This document shows, piece by piece, positions 37,368 to 45,659 of a DNA stretch of 45,659 nt. Origin of the DNA: Alphaproteobacteria bacterium (GTDB taxonomy: Bacteria; Pseudomonadota; Alphaproteobacteria; Caulobacterales; Caulobacteraceae); assembly GCA_025350685.1 (NCBI GenBank), contig JANXXK010000116.1, positions 1 through 45,659 on the forward strand. The letters run 5' to 3'. A program made the position numbers and the translations under genes. Position 1 is the stretch's first letter. Each line of letters begins with the position of its first letter. Under the pieces are notes generated by a model, which saw only the letters and a list, made by a program, of their open reading frames with translations, was not told the DNA's origin and made no database searches.

Positions 37368-38468
37368 TTACTCGGCGGCGGCGCGCAGTTGATCTTCGTC
37401 GGCAGCGTAGAAGGCGCCGAAGCGGTTGCCCAGGAATTGCGCCAGGGGAATGTCCTCCTGGCGGATGAACCCGGCCTGCGGCAGGGCGCCCTCGGCCAGC
37501 AGGTCAACGACGGCACAGACGGCGCCGGCCGTGGTGATCTGGATGGCGCTCTTCATCGCGCCCGCGATGGGTTGGGCGAAAACCTTGTTGACGTAGGTCT
37601 CCTGCATCAACCGCCCTTCCTTCAGTCCACTGACGGTTACGAAGACGATGACCACGTCCTGAAGGGTGGCGGGGACGGCGTTTTCCAGGATGTCCTTGAG
37701 CAGCGGTCGGCGGTTGCGCAGGCCCAGATCGTTCAGCAGCGCCTTCATGATCGCCGCGTGGCCAGGGTAGCGGATGGTGCGGTAGTTGAGATTGCGCACC
37801 TTGCCAGCGAGCGTCTGGCAGAGCGTGCCCAGGCCGCCGGAGGTGTTGAAGGCTTCGTAAATCACCCCGTCGAGGGCGAACTCCTCGCACTCCTCCAGCG
37901 CCGGGACCTCGCGCAGGACCCCGTTCACGATCGCCTCGCAGGGTTCGCAGTATTCGTTGATCACCCCGTCGGTCGACCAAGTCAGGTTATAATTCAAGGC
38001 GTTGGAGGGATAGCGCGGCAGGGCGCCGACGCGCAGGCGCACGTCGTGCAGTTCGTCGAAATGCTTGGCCAGGTCCCAGGCGGCGATAGTGATGAAGCCG
38101 GGGGCGAGGCCGCATTGCGGAATGAAGGCGGTCTTCGCGTCCGCCGCCAGCTCACGCACCACCCGGCTCGCGGCGACGTCCTCGGTGAGGTCCAGATAGT
38201 GGGCGCCGGCGGTTTTGGCTGCGCGGGCGACGATGGTGGTCAGGTGATAGGGCGAGGCGTTGACCACGGCAAAGCAGCCGCCCAGCGCCTGGGCGAGCGT
38301 CTGCGGGTCGTCAATCGGCATGGCCGCGGTCGCGGGCCTGGGCCGGGCGTCCAGCGCGGCGAGCGCCTGGGCGTTCTGGTCGATGACCAGCACCTCATAG
38401 GCGCCGCTCAGCAGGCTGGCGATGGTAGAGCCGATCTTGCCGGCTCCGACGACGGCGACCTTATGCAC
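37368..38468 (-). CDS. Saccharopine dehydrogenase-fold protein (saccharopine or lysine-6-dehydrogenase-like)
   Basis: VHKVAVVGAGKIGSTIASLLSGAYEVLVIDQN...LDLTEDVAASRVVRELAADAKTAFIPQCGLAPGFITIAA; adjacent to ALDH7 and Lrp. Confidence 0.85.
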   Translation of the reverse strand: MHKVAVVGAGKIGSTIASLLSGAYEVLVIDQNAQALAALDARPRPATAAMPIDDPQTLAQALGGCFAVVNASPYHLTTIVARAAKTAGAHYLDLTEDVAASRVVRELAADAKTAFIPQCGLAPGFITIAAWDLAKHFDELHDVRLRVGALPRYPSNALNYNLTWSTDGVINEYCEPCEAIVNGVLREVPALEECEEFALDGVIYEAFNTSGGLGTLCQTLAGKVRNLNYRTIRYPGHAAIMKALLNDLGLRNRRPLLKDILENAVPATLQDVVIVFVTVSGLKEGRLMQETYVNKVFAQPIAGAMKSAIQITTAGAVCAVVDLLAEGALPQAGFIRQEDIPLAQFLGNRFGAFYAADEDQLRAAAE

Positions 38469-38555
38469 GATGAAATCCTCCTGGGCGTGTCGTCCAAGGC
38501 TGACGGTTCGCGGCGCCGGTTTCAACTCGACTTTCGGCGTTAATGAGGATTATAT

Positions 38556-38580
38556 TGGTCGAATAGACCACCGAATTCGG
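38556..38580. promoter_or_regulatory. Candidate Lrp/AsnC operator
   Basis: 15-bp inverted repeat tggtc-gaata-gacca followed directly by the palindrome ccgaattcgg, in the divergent promoter. Confidence 0.45.
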
Positions 38581-38593
38581 CGAATCGACGACG

Positions 38594-39019
38594 ATGGACG
38601 ATCTCGACGACCATCTGCTGGCGCGCCTCAGGGAGAACGCCCGCGCACCCGTCGCCGAGCTCGCTCGCGCGCTCGGCCTCTCGCGCACCACGGTGCAGAG
38701 CCGGCTTGCCCGCCTGGAGCGCTCAGGGGTCATCGCCGGCTACGCGGTCAAGCTGTCGGAAGCCCGCGAGGCGGCCCTGATCCACGCCTTTGTCATGCTC
38801 ACCGTCGAGCCGAAGCAGGCCGCGGCCGTCACATCGGCGCTGAAACGCATGCCGGGCGTGCGCAAACTGCAGTCGGTCAGCGGACCCTTCGACATGATCG
38901 CTGCGGTGGAGGCCGCCAACGTCGGCGAGATGGATGCCCTGATCGACGAGATCGGCGGTCTGCGCGGCGTAGAGCGCACCAATTCCTCGATCGTGCTGGC
39001 GACCAAGTTCGACCGGTAG
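38594..39019 (+). CDS. Lrp/AsnC family transcriptional regulator
   Basis: MDDLDDHLLARLRENARAPVAELARALGLSRTTVQSRLARLERSGVIAGYAVKL. Confidence 0.93.
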   Translation: MDDLDDHLLARLRENARAPVAELARALGLSRTTVQSRLARLERSGVIAGYAVKLSEAREAALIHAFVMLTVEPKQAAAVTSALKRMPGVRKLQSVSGPFDMIAAVEAANVGEMDALIDEIGGLRGVERTNSSIVLATKFDR

Positions 39020-39065
39020 TGATGGGCTTGGATTCCCGCTTTCGCGGGGATGAGTCGCCACACGC

Positions 39066-40151
39066 TCATTTTTGCCGTGACGGCTTCAGACCTTGCATGG
39101 CTTCAAGGTTGCCCCCCAGCCGATCCTCCTGCACGGCTTTCAACAGCACGCGGGCAGCATTCTTGACCTCCAGCTGTATCGCCGTGTCGGTATCCAACTC
39201 GTCGTGGCTGGTGGCGTAGGGCTTCCAGTAACCCACGTAGCGGTCCAGTTCGGCGGTGGGCCCGGCGGAGCGCAGCTCCATTGAACTAAGCCAGTCGTGG
39301 AGCGCGCTGCGGACATTCTGTGCCCCTTCCACGTCGCCGTGCACCACAAGGGCGAACTGCCGGCCCGCCAGGTGCTTGGGATAGTCCCAGCCGTCGAGCT
39401 CTAGCTGCTTGGCTTCTTTCGGTTTCTTGCCGTGGGTCGAGCTGGGATCGGGGTTGCCGCCGTCGGCGCAGACCAGCCGGTCGATCATCAGCTTCAGCGG
39501 CGAGGAGGTCATGTACCAGTTGACCGGCGTGACGATCATCACGCCGTGAGCCTCCACCCACATGGGGTAGATCTCGTTCATCCAGTCCTGAGTCTGGCCC
39601 AGCGAATAGTTCGGGTAGCAGGAGCACGGCCAGTGGCAGAGCGCCGCGGCGGTAGAGAAGCAGGCCTTGCAGGGGTGGATCTCGCGCCCGTACTCCGAGG
39701 TCAGCCGCGACAGGTCCAGCACATTGACCTCGGCGCCCTTGGCGCCGCCCAGGATGCGCCGCGCCATGGCGATGAAGCGGTAGGACTTGGACATCTCGCC
39801 CGGGCAGGTGTGCTCGCTGCGCGACGAGGCGTTGATCAGCAGGAAGCGCATCGGCCCTTTCTCGTCGTCGTGCCGCGCCTGGGCGGCCTTCACCGCGTCG
39901 CGCGCGGCGATCCAATCCACCGACAGGTCGTAGCTCGGGTCGGCGAAGCCCTCGCCCGCCTTGCGCGTCACCGGCGACTTGCGGGCATTGATGTAGCCGT
40001 CCCAGGCCGCGTCGGCGATGCGCGCCAGGTCGGCGGCCAGCGGCCCGAAGGCGGGATCCTTGAACTGGCTGTTGAAGCGGGCGGTGAACGCGGTCTTGGT
40101 GAGCTCCGGGCTCGGCATGCCCTTGCGGGGCTCGGGGGCGCGAGGCGGCAT
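39066..40151 (-). CDS. Flavodoxin/NADPH-dependent FMN reductase-like protein
   Basis: MRFLLINASSRSEHTCPGEMSKSYRFIAMARRIL; GVMIVTPVNWYMTSSPLKLMIDRLVCADGGNPDPSSTHGKKP. Confidence 0.82.
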   Translation of the reverse strand: MPPRAPEPRKGMPSPELTKTAFTARFNSQFKDPAFGPLAADLARIADAAWDGYINARKSPVTRKAGEGFADPSYDLSVDWIAARDAVKAAQARHDDEKGPMRFLLINASSRSEHTCPGEMSKSYRFIAMARRILGGAKGAEVNVLDLSRLTSEYGREIHPCKACFSTAAALCHWPCSCYPNYSLGQTQDWMNEIYPMWVEAHGVMIVTPVNWYMTSSPLKLMIDRLVCADGGNPDPSSTHGKKPKEAKQLELDGWDYPKHLAGRQFALVVHGDVEGAQNVRSALHDWLSSMELRSAGPTAELDRYVGYWKPYATSHDELDTDTAIQLEVKNAARVLLKAVQEDRLGGNLEAMQGLKPSRQK

Positions 40152-40317
40152 GCGGTCTGGCTCCTGGATTGACGCCAGGAGCCAACGGGGTGATGAGCTG
40201 CCAGTTCCGTAAAATCCGCGCGTGAAAACAGCCGTTTCCGGTGTTTTTCCGCTGTAAACCTGACCTAAACACACCCTGGCCTAAGGTGTGCGCTCACTCG
40301 GAGTGCCCTCGGCCCCC

Positions 40318-42825
40318 ATGAAATCGCTTTCGCGCCGGTTCCTGATCAGCGTTGGGCTGATGTCGCTGGTCATGACCGTGCTCGGCACGCTGGGGGCGTT
40401 CGTCGTCTTCGAGCGCGAACTGTCGAGCCGTCAGATCGGCTACCTGACCGACTACGTGCGCGAGCGCTCCAGCAACGTCGACCGCCAGTTCTCCAATCTG
40501 TCGACCCTGCACAAGGCCGCCGGCGAGGAGCTTGAACGGCGGATGAACCTGCTGACCCCGGTCCAGGTCGACGCCCTCGCTGACGAATACTTTCCGCTCC
40601 AGTCCGACGGCACGCGCCGCAGCCGCCCGAAGTATTTCGACGGGGCCATGGAGCGGGGCGAATACACCTACGGCATGGGCTCCTACATCGGCCAGGCCGA
40701 AAAGATGACGCCCGAGCAGAAGAAGTCGCTGGTGGCCGCCTTCCAGCTGGTCTCCAACTTTGGCCAGGCCGCCCGGCGCGAGTACGACAACTTCTACTTT
40801 TTCACCCCGCCGGCGACCCGGCTGGTGGTCTATGGGCCCGACCGTCCCGACCACCTGATGTTCTACCGCCATGACGCGCCGGCCGACCTGTCGATCGCCA
40901 ACGAAGAGATGGCCAGCACCACCTCGCCGGCGTTGGATCCCACGCGGGTGACGCGCTGCACCAACCTGCAACGCCTGATCCAGGACAAGGTCGGCAAGCG
41001 GCTGGCGACGGCCTGCATGACGCCGGCCTACGTCAACGGCCGCTACGTCGGCGCCTTCGGGTCGTCGATGGAACTGACCCACTTCTTCCTGAACGCTGTG
41101 AAGGATACGCCCTCCGGTGCCTCGCCGATGATCGTCACGTCCAAGGGTGAGCTAATCGCCTATCCGGGCTTCACCGATCAGTCGAAGAGCCCGGAGAAGA
41201 CCCTGGCCGGCTACGAGAGAAACTTCGGCCTGAGGAAGCTGATCGTCGCCGTCGCCAAGGATGGCCGTGAAAACGGCGTGATTGCCAGCCCGGACGGGCG
41301 CCAGATCGTCGCCTTCGGCCGCCTGAGCGGCCCTAACTGGTATCTGCTGCTGACCTATCCCAAGGCCGAGGTGATGACCTCGGCGGCACGCTCGGTCTCC
41401 TGGGTGCTGCTGATCGGCGGCATCGCTTCGGCGTTGCAGACGCTCGCTGTCGTATTGCTTGCGCGGCGCAGTATCGTGCGACCGGTCGAGCGACTGGCGG
41501 CCTCCTGCGAACCGGAGGACGGCGCCGAGCGTCCCGACGTCAGCGATGTCGAACGCCGCAATGACGAGATCGGCGTCCTGGCCACCTCGCTGCGCACCGA
41601 GCGCGAGAAGACCGAGGCGGTGATGGCCTCGCTGGAGGACCGGGTCAGCGAACGCACCGCCCAGCTCGAGCGCGCCAACACCGAGAAGTCGCGCTTCCTG
41701 GCCAACATGAGCCACGAACTGCGCACGCCCCTGAACGGCGTCATCGCCATTTCCGAGACCCTGGCCGGCAAGCAGACCACCGCCAAGGGCCGCGAGCTGG
41801 CTGAGCTGATCGTCTCCTCCGGCCGGCTGTTGGAACGCGTGCTGACCGACATTCTCGACTTCTCGAAGATCGAGGCGGGCGAGATCACCCTCACCCGCGA
41901 CGAGTTCTCGATGAACCGGCTGGTGGGCGGTATCGCCGAGCTGCACCGCGCGTCCGCCCAGAGTAAGGGCCTGGCGTTTCACTGGGCCGTCGCGCCGCAG
42001 GCCGAAGGCTGGTTCGCCGGCGACACGGTCAGGCTCACCCAGGTGCTTTCCAACCTGCTCTCCAACGCGGTCAAGTTCACCGAGGCCGGCCAGGTCCGAC
42101 TGGATGTCAGCCGCAATGACGACGGCGTCGGCTTCGCCGTGTCCGACACCGGTATCGGTTTCGACGAGGAGACCGGCGCCAGGCTTTTCCGCCGCTTCGA
42201 ACAGGCTGACGCCTCGATCCGCCGGCGCTTCGGAGGCACGGGCCTGGGCCTGGCCATCAGTCGCTCGCTGATCGAGCTGATGGGCGGCCGGATCGAGGTC
42301 GCCTCCACGCCGGGCGAAGGTTCGACCTTCCTGGTACGGGTCCCGCTCGAGGCGCTCGATGGCGAAGCTCAGGTCGACGCTGGTCAGGCGCCGGACGTGA
42401 TCGACATCGCCGGCGCCCGCGTGCTGGTGGCCGAGGACCATCCGACCAACCAGAAAGTCGTCGAACTGATCCTGGAATCGGTCGGCGTGACCCCGACGAT
42501 CGTCGAGAACGGCGCGCTCGCGCTGGCCGCTCTGAAGGCCGAGCGCTTCGACGTGGTGCTGATGGACATGCAGATGCCGGAGCTGGACGGCCTGTCGGCC
42601 ACCGTCATGCTGCGCGCCTGGGAGAAGCAGACCGGAAGCCGGCGCACGCCGGTGATCATGCTGACCGCAAACGCGCTGGACGACCACGTCCGCTCCAGCC
42701 AGGAGGCCGGCGCCGACCTGCATCTGTCAAAGCCGATACACGCCCAGGCGCTGATCGAGAGCATCATGCACGCCATCGCCGCCCAGCCCGGCGAATCCCC
42801 CGGCGCCGAGGCCGACGTCGCCTAG
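40318..42825 (+). CDS. Hybrid sensor histidine kinase/response regulator
   Basis: Two TMs flanking a long sensor; [23 protein letters not shown]; HATPase [41 protein letters not shown]...[18 protein letters not shown]. Confidence 0.95.
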   Translation: MKSLSRRFLISVGLMSLVMTVLGTLGAFVVFERELSSRQIGYLTDYVRERSSNVDRQFSNLSTLHKAAGEELERRMNLLTPVQVDALADEYFPLQSDGTRRSRPKYFDGAMERGEYTYGMGSYIGQAEKMTPEQKKSLVAAFQLVSNFGQAARREYDNFYFFTPPATRLVVYGPDRPDHLMFYRHDAPADLSIANEEMASTTSPALDPTRVTRCTNLQRLIQDKVGKRLATACMTPAYVNGRYVGAFGSSMELTHFFLNAVKDTPSGASPMIVTSKGELIAYPGFTDQSKSPEKTLAGYERNFGLRKLIVAVAKDGRENGVIASPDGRQIVAFGRLSGPNWYLLLTYPKAEVMTSAARSVSWVLLIGGIASALQTLAVVLLARRSIVRPVERLAASCEPEDGAERPDVSDVERRNDEIGVLATSLRTEREKTEAVMASLEDRVSERTAQLERANTEKSRFLANMSHELRTPLNGVIAISETLAGKQTTAKGRELAELIVSSGRLLERVLTDILDFSKIEAGEITLTRDEFSMNRLVGGIAELHRASAQSKGLAFHWAVAPQAEGWFAGDTVRLTQVLSNLLSNAVKFTEAGQVRLDVSRNDDGVGFAVSDTGIGFDEETGARLFRRFEQADASIRRRFGGTGLGLAISRSLIELMGGRIEVASTPGEGSTFLVRVPLEALDGEAQVDAGQAPDVIDIAGARVLVAEDHPTNQKVVELILESVGVTPTIVENGALALAALKAERFDVVLMDMQMPELDGLSATVMLRAWEKQTGSRRTPVIMLTANALDDHVRSSQEAGADLHLSKPIHAQALIESIMHAIAAQPGESPGAEADVA

Positions 42826-42983
42826 TGTGGTGGTTCCGAAGTTCGCCTGATGGATGGGGCAAGCTCTGTCGCGAACTTCAGAACCGTAAAACACAATAGA
42901 AACATAGACTTGCTAGTGTCCTTATCGATGCCGAAGTTCGTCGGACACCCGCCCCAGACGTGGGCGAGTTCGGAATCGGGACA
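42822..42983 (+). repeat. Two-hairpin dispersed element, copy 3
   Basis: CTAGTGTGGTGGTTCCGAAGTTCGC..GCGAACTTCAGAACCGTAAAACACAATAG, linker aaacatagacttg, CTAGTGTCCTTATCGATGCCGAAGTTCG..CGAGTTCGGAATCGGGACA. Right end degraded. Confidence 0.85.
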
Positions 42984-43169
42984 GGGCTTGGCGTCCGGGT
43001 TCAGGTAGATCGTCGTCCCGGCCGGGACCTTGAACGTGACCTAGCGGTAGGTCTGGTGATCGGCATGGGTCATGATGCCGCTAAGCGTGAGGTCCTGCGC
43101 TGCGGCAGGCGCGCCAACGAGCATCGCGAGCGCGACGGCCAGGACCGCCGCGCTCGCTCTGGATGGCAC
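42984..43169 (-). pseudogene. 5' remnant of an exported protein (possibly CehA/McbA-like metallohydrolase family)
   Basis: GTG start 43169: VPSRASAAVLAVALAMLVGAPAAAQDLTLSGIMTHADHQTYR*VTFKVPAGTTIYLNPDAKPC; in-frame TAG, then truncation at repeat copy 3. Confidence 0.6.
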
Positions 43170-43177
43170 CCGGATAG

Positions 43178-44326
43178 TCAGGGCGCCTCGTTCGACATCA
43201 CGATCGTCCCGGACGCAGCGAACATGCCGCCGACGCCGTGGGCGATGCTGATCTTGGCGCCCGGCGCCTGGGCCGGTGCGATCCCGCGCATTTGCCGAAC
43301 CGACTCCTGCAGGGCGTACATGCCGTACATGCCTGAGTGCATATAGGAGAGCCCGCCGCCGTTTGTGTTCAGTGGCAGTTTGCCTCCAATCGCGGTGTTC
43401 CGCTCCCGGATGAAAGCCGCGGCCTCGCCCGGTTTGCAGAAGCCGAGGTCCTCCAGGCCGTAGAGCGGCAGGTGGGCGAAGGCGTCGTAGATCATCAGGT
43501 GGTCGACGTCGGAATGCGTGATGCCGGCCTCCTCGAATGCCTTCTTGCCGGAGACCCGGAAAGCCTTGGAGGACGCGAAGTCCTCCATCTGACTGACCAT
43601 CGGCGTCTCGACGCTCTCGCCGGTTCCGAGGATGTAGACCGGCTTCTGCGGAAAGTCCCTGGCCCGCTCGGCGGAGGTCAGTATCAGCGCCCCGCCGCCG
43701 TCGGTGACCAGGCAGCACATCAGCTTGGTGAACGGCCAGGCGATCATGTCGGCGCTCATCACGTCATCGACGGTGATCGGGTCGCGGAAGCTGGCGCGCG
43801 GGTTCTTGGCCGCCCATTCGCGCTGGATCACGGCCACCGGGGCCATGTCCTCGGGCTTGAGGCCATAGGTCTTCAGGTAGCGCAGCACCGGAATGGTGAA
43901 CATGGTCGGCGGGCCCATCGGGCCGTAGGGCATTTCGAACTGGCCGTTGAGGCTGGCCCCGCCTCCGCCGCCGAACCGGCCCCCCCCGCCGACGCGGCTG
44001 CGCCCGCTCTCGCCATGGGTGATCAGGACGGTGTTGCAGAGCCCCTCGTTGATCGCCGCCGCCGCGTGGCGGACGTGCAGCATGAACGAGCAGCCGCCGA
44101 CACTGGTGCCGTCGGCGTAGGTGGGCGTGATCCCCAGGTAGTAGGCGAGCTCGGTGGGGCTGGCGCCGGCGGTGGCGACGCCGTCGATGTCGGAGGGCTT
44201 GAGGCCCGCGTCGGCCAGGGCGTTGAGCGCCGCGTCGGCGTGCAGACCGATCACCGACTGGTCGGGGATCTTGCCCATCTTGGTGGTCTCGGCGGCGCCG
44301 ACGATGGCAATGGAGTTACGCTTCAA
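43178..44326 (-). CDS. Thiolase-superfamily (acetyl-CoA acetyltransferase/lipid-transfer-like) protein
   Basis: NSIAIVGAAETTKMGKIPDQSVIGLHADAALNALADAGLKPSDIDGVATAG...GGCSFMLHVRHAAAAINEGLCNTVLITHGE. Confidence 0.88.
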   Translation of the reverse strand: MKRNSIAIVGAAETTKMGKIPDQSVIGLHADAALNALADAGLKPSDIDGVATAGASPTELAYYLGITPTYADGTSVGGCSFMLHVRHAAAAINEGLCNTVLITHGESGRSRVGGGGRFGGGGGASLNGQFEMPYGPMGPPTMFTIPVLRYLKTYGLKPEDMAPVAVIQREWAAKNPRASFRDPITVDDVMSADMIAWPFTKLMCCLVTDGGGALILTSAERARDFPQKPVYILGTGESVETPMVSQMEDFASSKAFRVSGKKAFEEAGITHSDVDHLMIYDAFAHLPLYGLEDLGFCKPGEAAAFIRERNTAIGGKLPLNTNGGGLSYMHSGMYGMYALQESVRQMRGIAPAQAPGAKISIAHGVGGMFAASGTIVMSNEAP

Positions 44327-44330
44327 GGGC

Positions 44331-44741
44331 TTAGCCTTTCGCCGGTTGGAACAGCGGAAGGGAGATGTCGTCGGTCTGCTTGGCGAAGCTGACCTCCAGC
44401 GCCATGTCGAGTTCGAGCGCCTCCGGCGTTTGCGGACAGTTCACGATATTGGTCATCATCTTCGGGCCCTCGGCGAGCTTCACCACCGCGATGGCGTAGG
44501 GCTCGGTCCCCATGTCGGGGCGCGGGCGCATGTTGATGACATAGGACCAGAGCACGCCCTTGCCGGAGGCGGCGTACTCCTCGACGTTGCGGCTGCCGCA
44601 GGCGGGGCAGAAGGGGCGGGGCGGGAAGTAGCTTCCGCCGTCGCATTCGGTGCAGCGTTGCAGGCGAAGTTCGCCGGCCTTGCACCCGTCCCAGAAATGC
44701 CGGGTCTCCGGCGTGGGCTCAGGCAACATCCGTGGTGGCAT
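44331..44741 (-). CDS. Zn-ribbon/OB-fold (DUF35-type) acyl-CoA-binding protein
   Basis: LRLQRCTECDGGSYFPPRPFCPACGSRNVEEYAASGKGVLWSYVINMRP. Confidence 0.9.
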   Translation of the reverse strand: MPPRMLPEPTPETRHFWDGCKAGELRLQRCTECDGGSYFPPRPFCPACGSRNVEEYAASGKGVLWSYVINMRPRPDMGTEPYAIAVVKLAEGPKMMTNIVNCPQTPEALELDMALEVSFAKQTDDISLPLFQPAKG

Positions 44742-44819
44742 GGAAATCCGTCCCTATGAAATTTGCTGAAACCCCCAAAGCCCGGGGGAGCCGCAGCAAA
44801 GCCGACCGGGGGCGGCTTG

Positions 44820-45524
44820 TCACGCAGCGGCTTCGGGTTCCGCTGCGACACCGAAGATTTCGCGGAACGCTTCGAGGCCGCGCGGGCTGAAGCTGACCAC
44901 CCGGCTGCCCGCTTCGCGTTGCGCCCAGCCCAGCCGGTAGAACCGTTCGAGCAAAGCCGCGCCGAGCGCGCCGGCCAGGTGCGAGCGGCGGACGCTCCAG
45001 TCGAGGCAGCCCTTGCAGAGTGGCCGCCGCAGGCGCGACAGCGCGGCCACATCGAGGCCGAGCGCGGTCATGAAGGTCTCGCCGCCTTCGCTCAGCACCA
45101 GGGTCTCGCCGGCGCCGACGATGAGCCCGCGATGAGTCAGGCTGTCCAGCAGGGCCACGCCCAGGTCGCCGGCCAGGTGGTCGTAGCAGACCCGCGCGCG
45201 ACGCAGCGCCGGCTGCCTGGGGCCGGTGCGGACCCGGGTGTGGCCGGTGCGTTCGGCGAGCCCGGTCAGCGCCTCCAGCACGCCCGCCACGTCGGGGCCG
45301 CTGAGCGCGTAGTAGACGTGCCGGCCCTGCTTGCGCCCCTCGATCAGGTGGGCGGCGGAGAGCTTGCCGAGGTGCGAGCTGGCCGTCTGTGCGGTGACCC
45401 CGGCCTCGCGGGCCAGCTCACCCGCCGTCAGCGCCTGGCCCGCCGAGAGCGCGGTCAGCATGTTAGCCCGCGCCGGGTCGCCCAGCAGGGCGGCGATGGT
45501 GGTGATGTCCGGCCCTGACTTCAT
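44820..45524 (-). CDS. ArsR/SmtB-family winged-helix regulator
   Basis: AALLGDPARANMLTALSAGQALTAGELAREAGVTAQTASSHLGKLSAAHLIEGRKQGRHVYYAL. Confidence 0.92.
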   Translation of the reverse strand: MKSGPDITTIAALLGDPARANMLTALSAGQALTAGELAREAGVTAQTASSHLGKLSAAHLIEGRKQGRHVYYALSGPDVAGVLEALTGLAERTGHTRVRTGPRQPALRRARVCYDHLAGDLGVALLDSLTHRGLIVGAGETLVLSEGGETFMTALGLDVAALSRLRRPLCKGCLDWSVRRSHLAGALGAALLERFYRLGWAQREAGSRVVSFSPRGLEAFREIFGVAAEPEAAA

Positions 45525-45566
45525 GCTTCGATCATACGCCTATCCTGGTCGTGGGCCAGGGGCGAA

Positions 45567-45586
45567 GCTTCGATCAGGATCGAAGC
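45567..45586. promoter_or_regulatory. Candidate ArsR operator
   Basis: gcttcgatc-ag-gatcgaagc (9-bp arms); an extra gcttcgatc half-site at 45525-45533 next to the ArsR start. Confidence 0.6.
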
Positions 45587-45635
45587 ATGGCGCCACGGCG
45601 GTAGGCTAGGAAGGCGGCGTCAATCGGAGGACCCC

Positions 45636-45659
45636 ATGACCGTCACTTGCTGCATCCGC
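45636..45659 (+). CDS. Start of a divergent gene (N-terminus MTVTCCIR; possibly NIPSNAP family)
   Basis: ATG preceded by ggagg; only 8 codons are in the window, so the family call is a guess from the N-terminus. Confidence 0.4.

Noticed and set aside
41152-42723. 523-aa minus-strand ORF
   Set aside because: Antisense to the hybrid kinase; no domain.
1-45659. CRISPR array, tRNA, rRNA, prophage or known defence genes
   Set aside because: No regularly spaced direct repeats, no cloverleaf-like sequence noted, and no integrase, capsid, nuclease or toxin-antitoxin families recognised. I could not run dedicated tools.

Overview
The window looks like ordinary Caulobacteraceae-type (Phenylobacterium/Caulobacter-like) high-GC chromosome; the taxonomic call is inference from gene content. 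It carries about 38 protein genes and no rRNA, tRNA, CRISPR or phage genes that I could see. Main blocks: (1) acyl-CoA synthetase; (2) an envelope-lipid module (DUF2177, CFA-synthase-like methyltransferase, DUF1295, FAD oxidoreductase, DUF1365); (3) a heterodimeric ABC exporter and a TetR regulator with a perfect 15+3+15 palindrome; (4) DUF1761, SRPBCC, SAM methyltransferase, LemA and two TPM proteins; (5) HWE histidine kinase, IorAB-like molybdenum hydroxylase, single-chain BC-BCCP-CT acyl-CoA carboxylase and alpha/beta hydrolase; (6) Tyr-phosphatase, 2OG-Fe(II) oxygenase, ELM1, CoxE/MoxR; (7) an unusual envelope cluster at about 29.1-35.65 kb: two paralogous exported amicyanin-like cupredoxins, a Cache-HAMP-degenerate GGDEF-EAL protein, an outer-membrane barrel, DUF3034 and an exported truncated hemoglobin lacking the usual B10 Tyr; (8) lysine-catabolism-like ALDH7, saccharopine/lysine-6-dehydrogenase-like gene and Lrp; (9) flavodoxin-like protein, hybrid histidine kinase, thiolase/DUF35 and ArsR. 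The most interesting unlisted signal is a ~165-bp two-hairpin dispersed element (three copies: 33408-33572, 35647-35810, 42822-42983). Its CTAG ends coincide with the stop codons of four adjacent genes. Copy 1 can be excised in silico to a single CTAG that terminates both convergent genes. This fits a TA-targeting (IS630/Tc1-mariner-like) MITE that inserts neutrally into stop codons.
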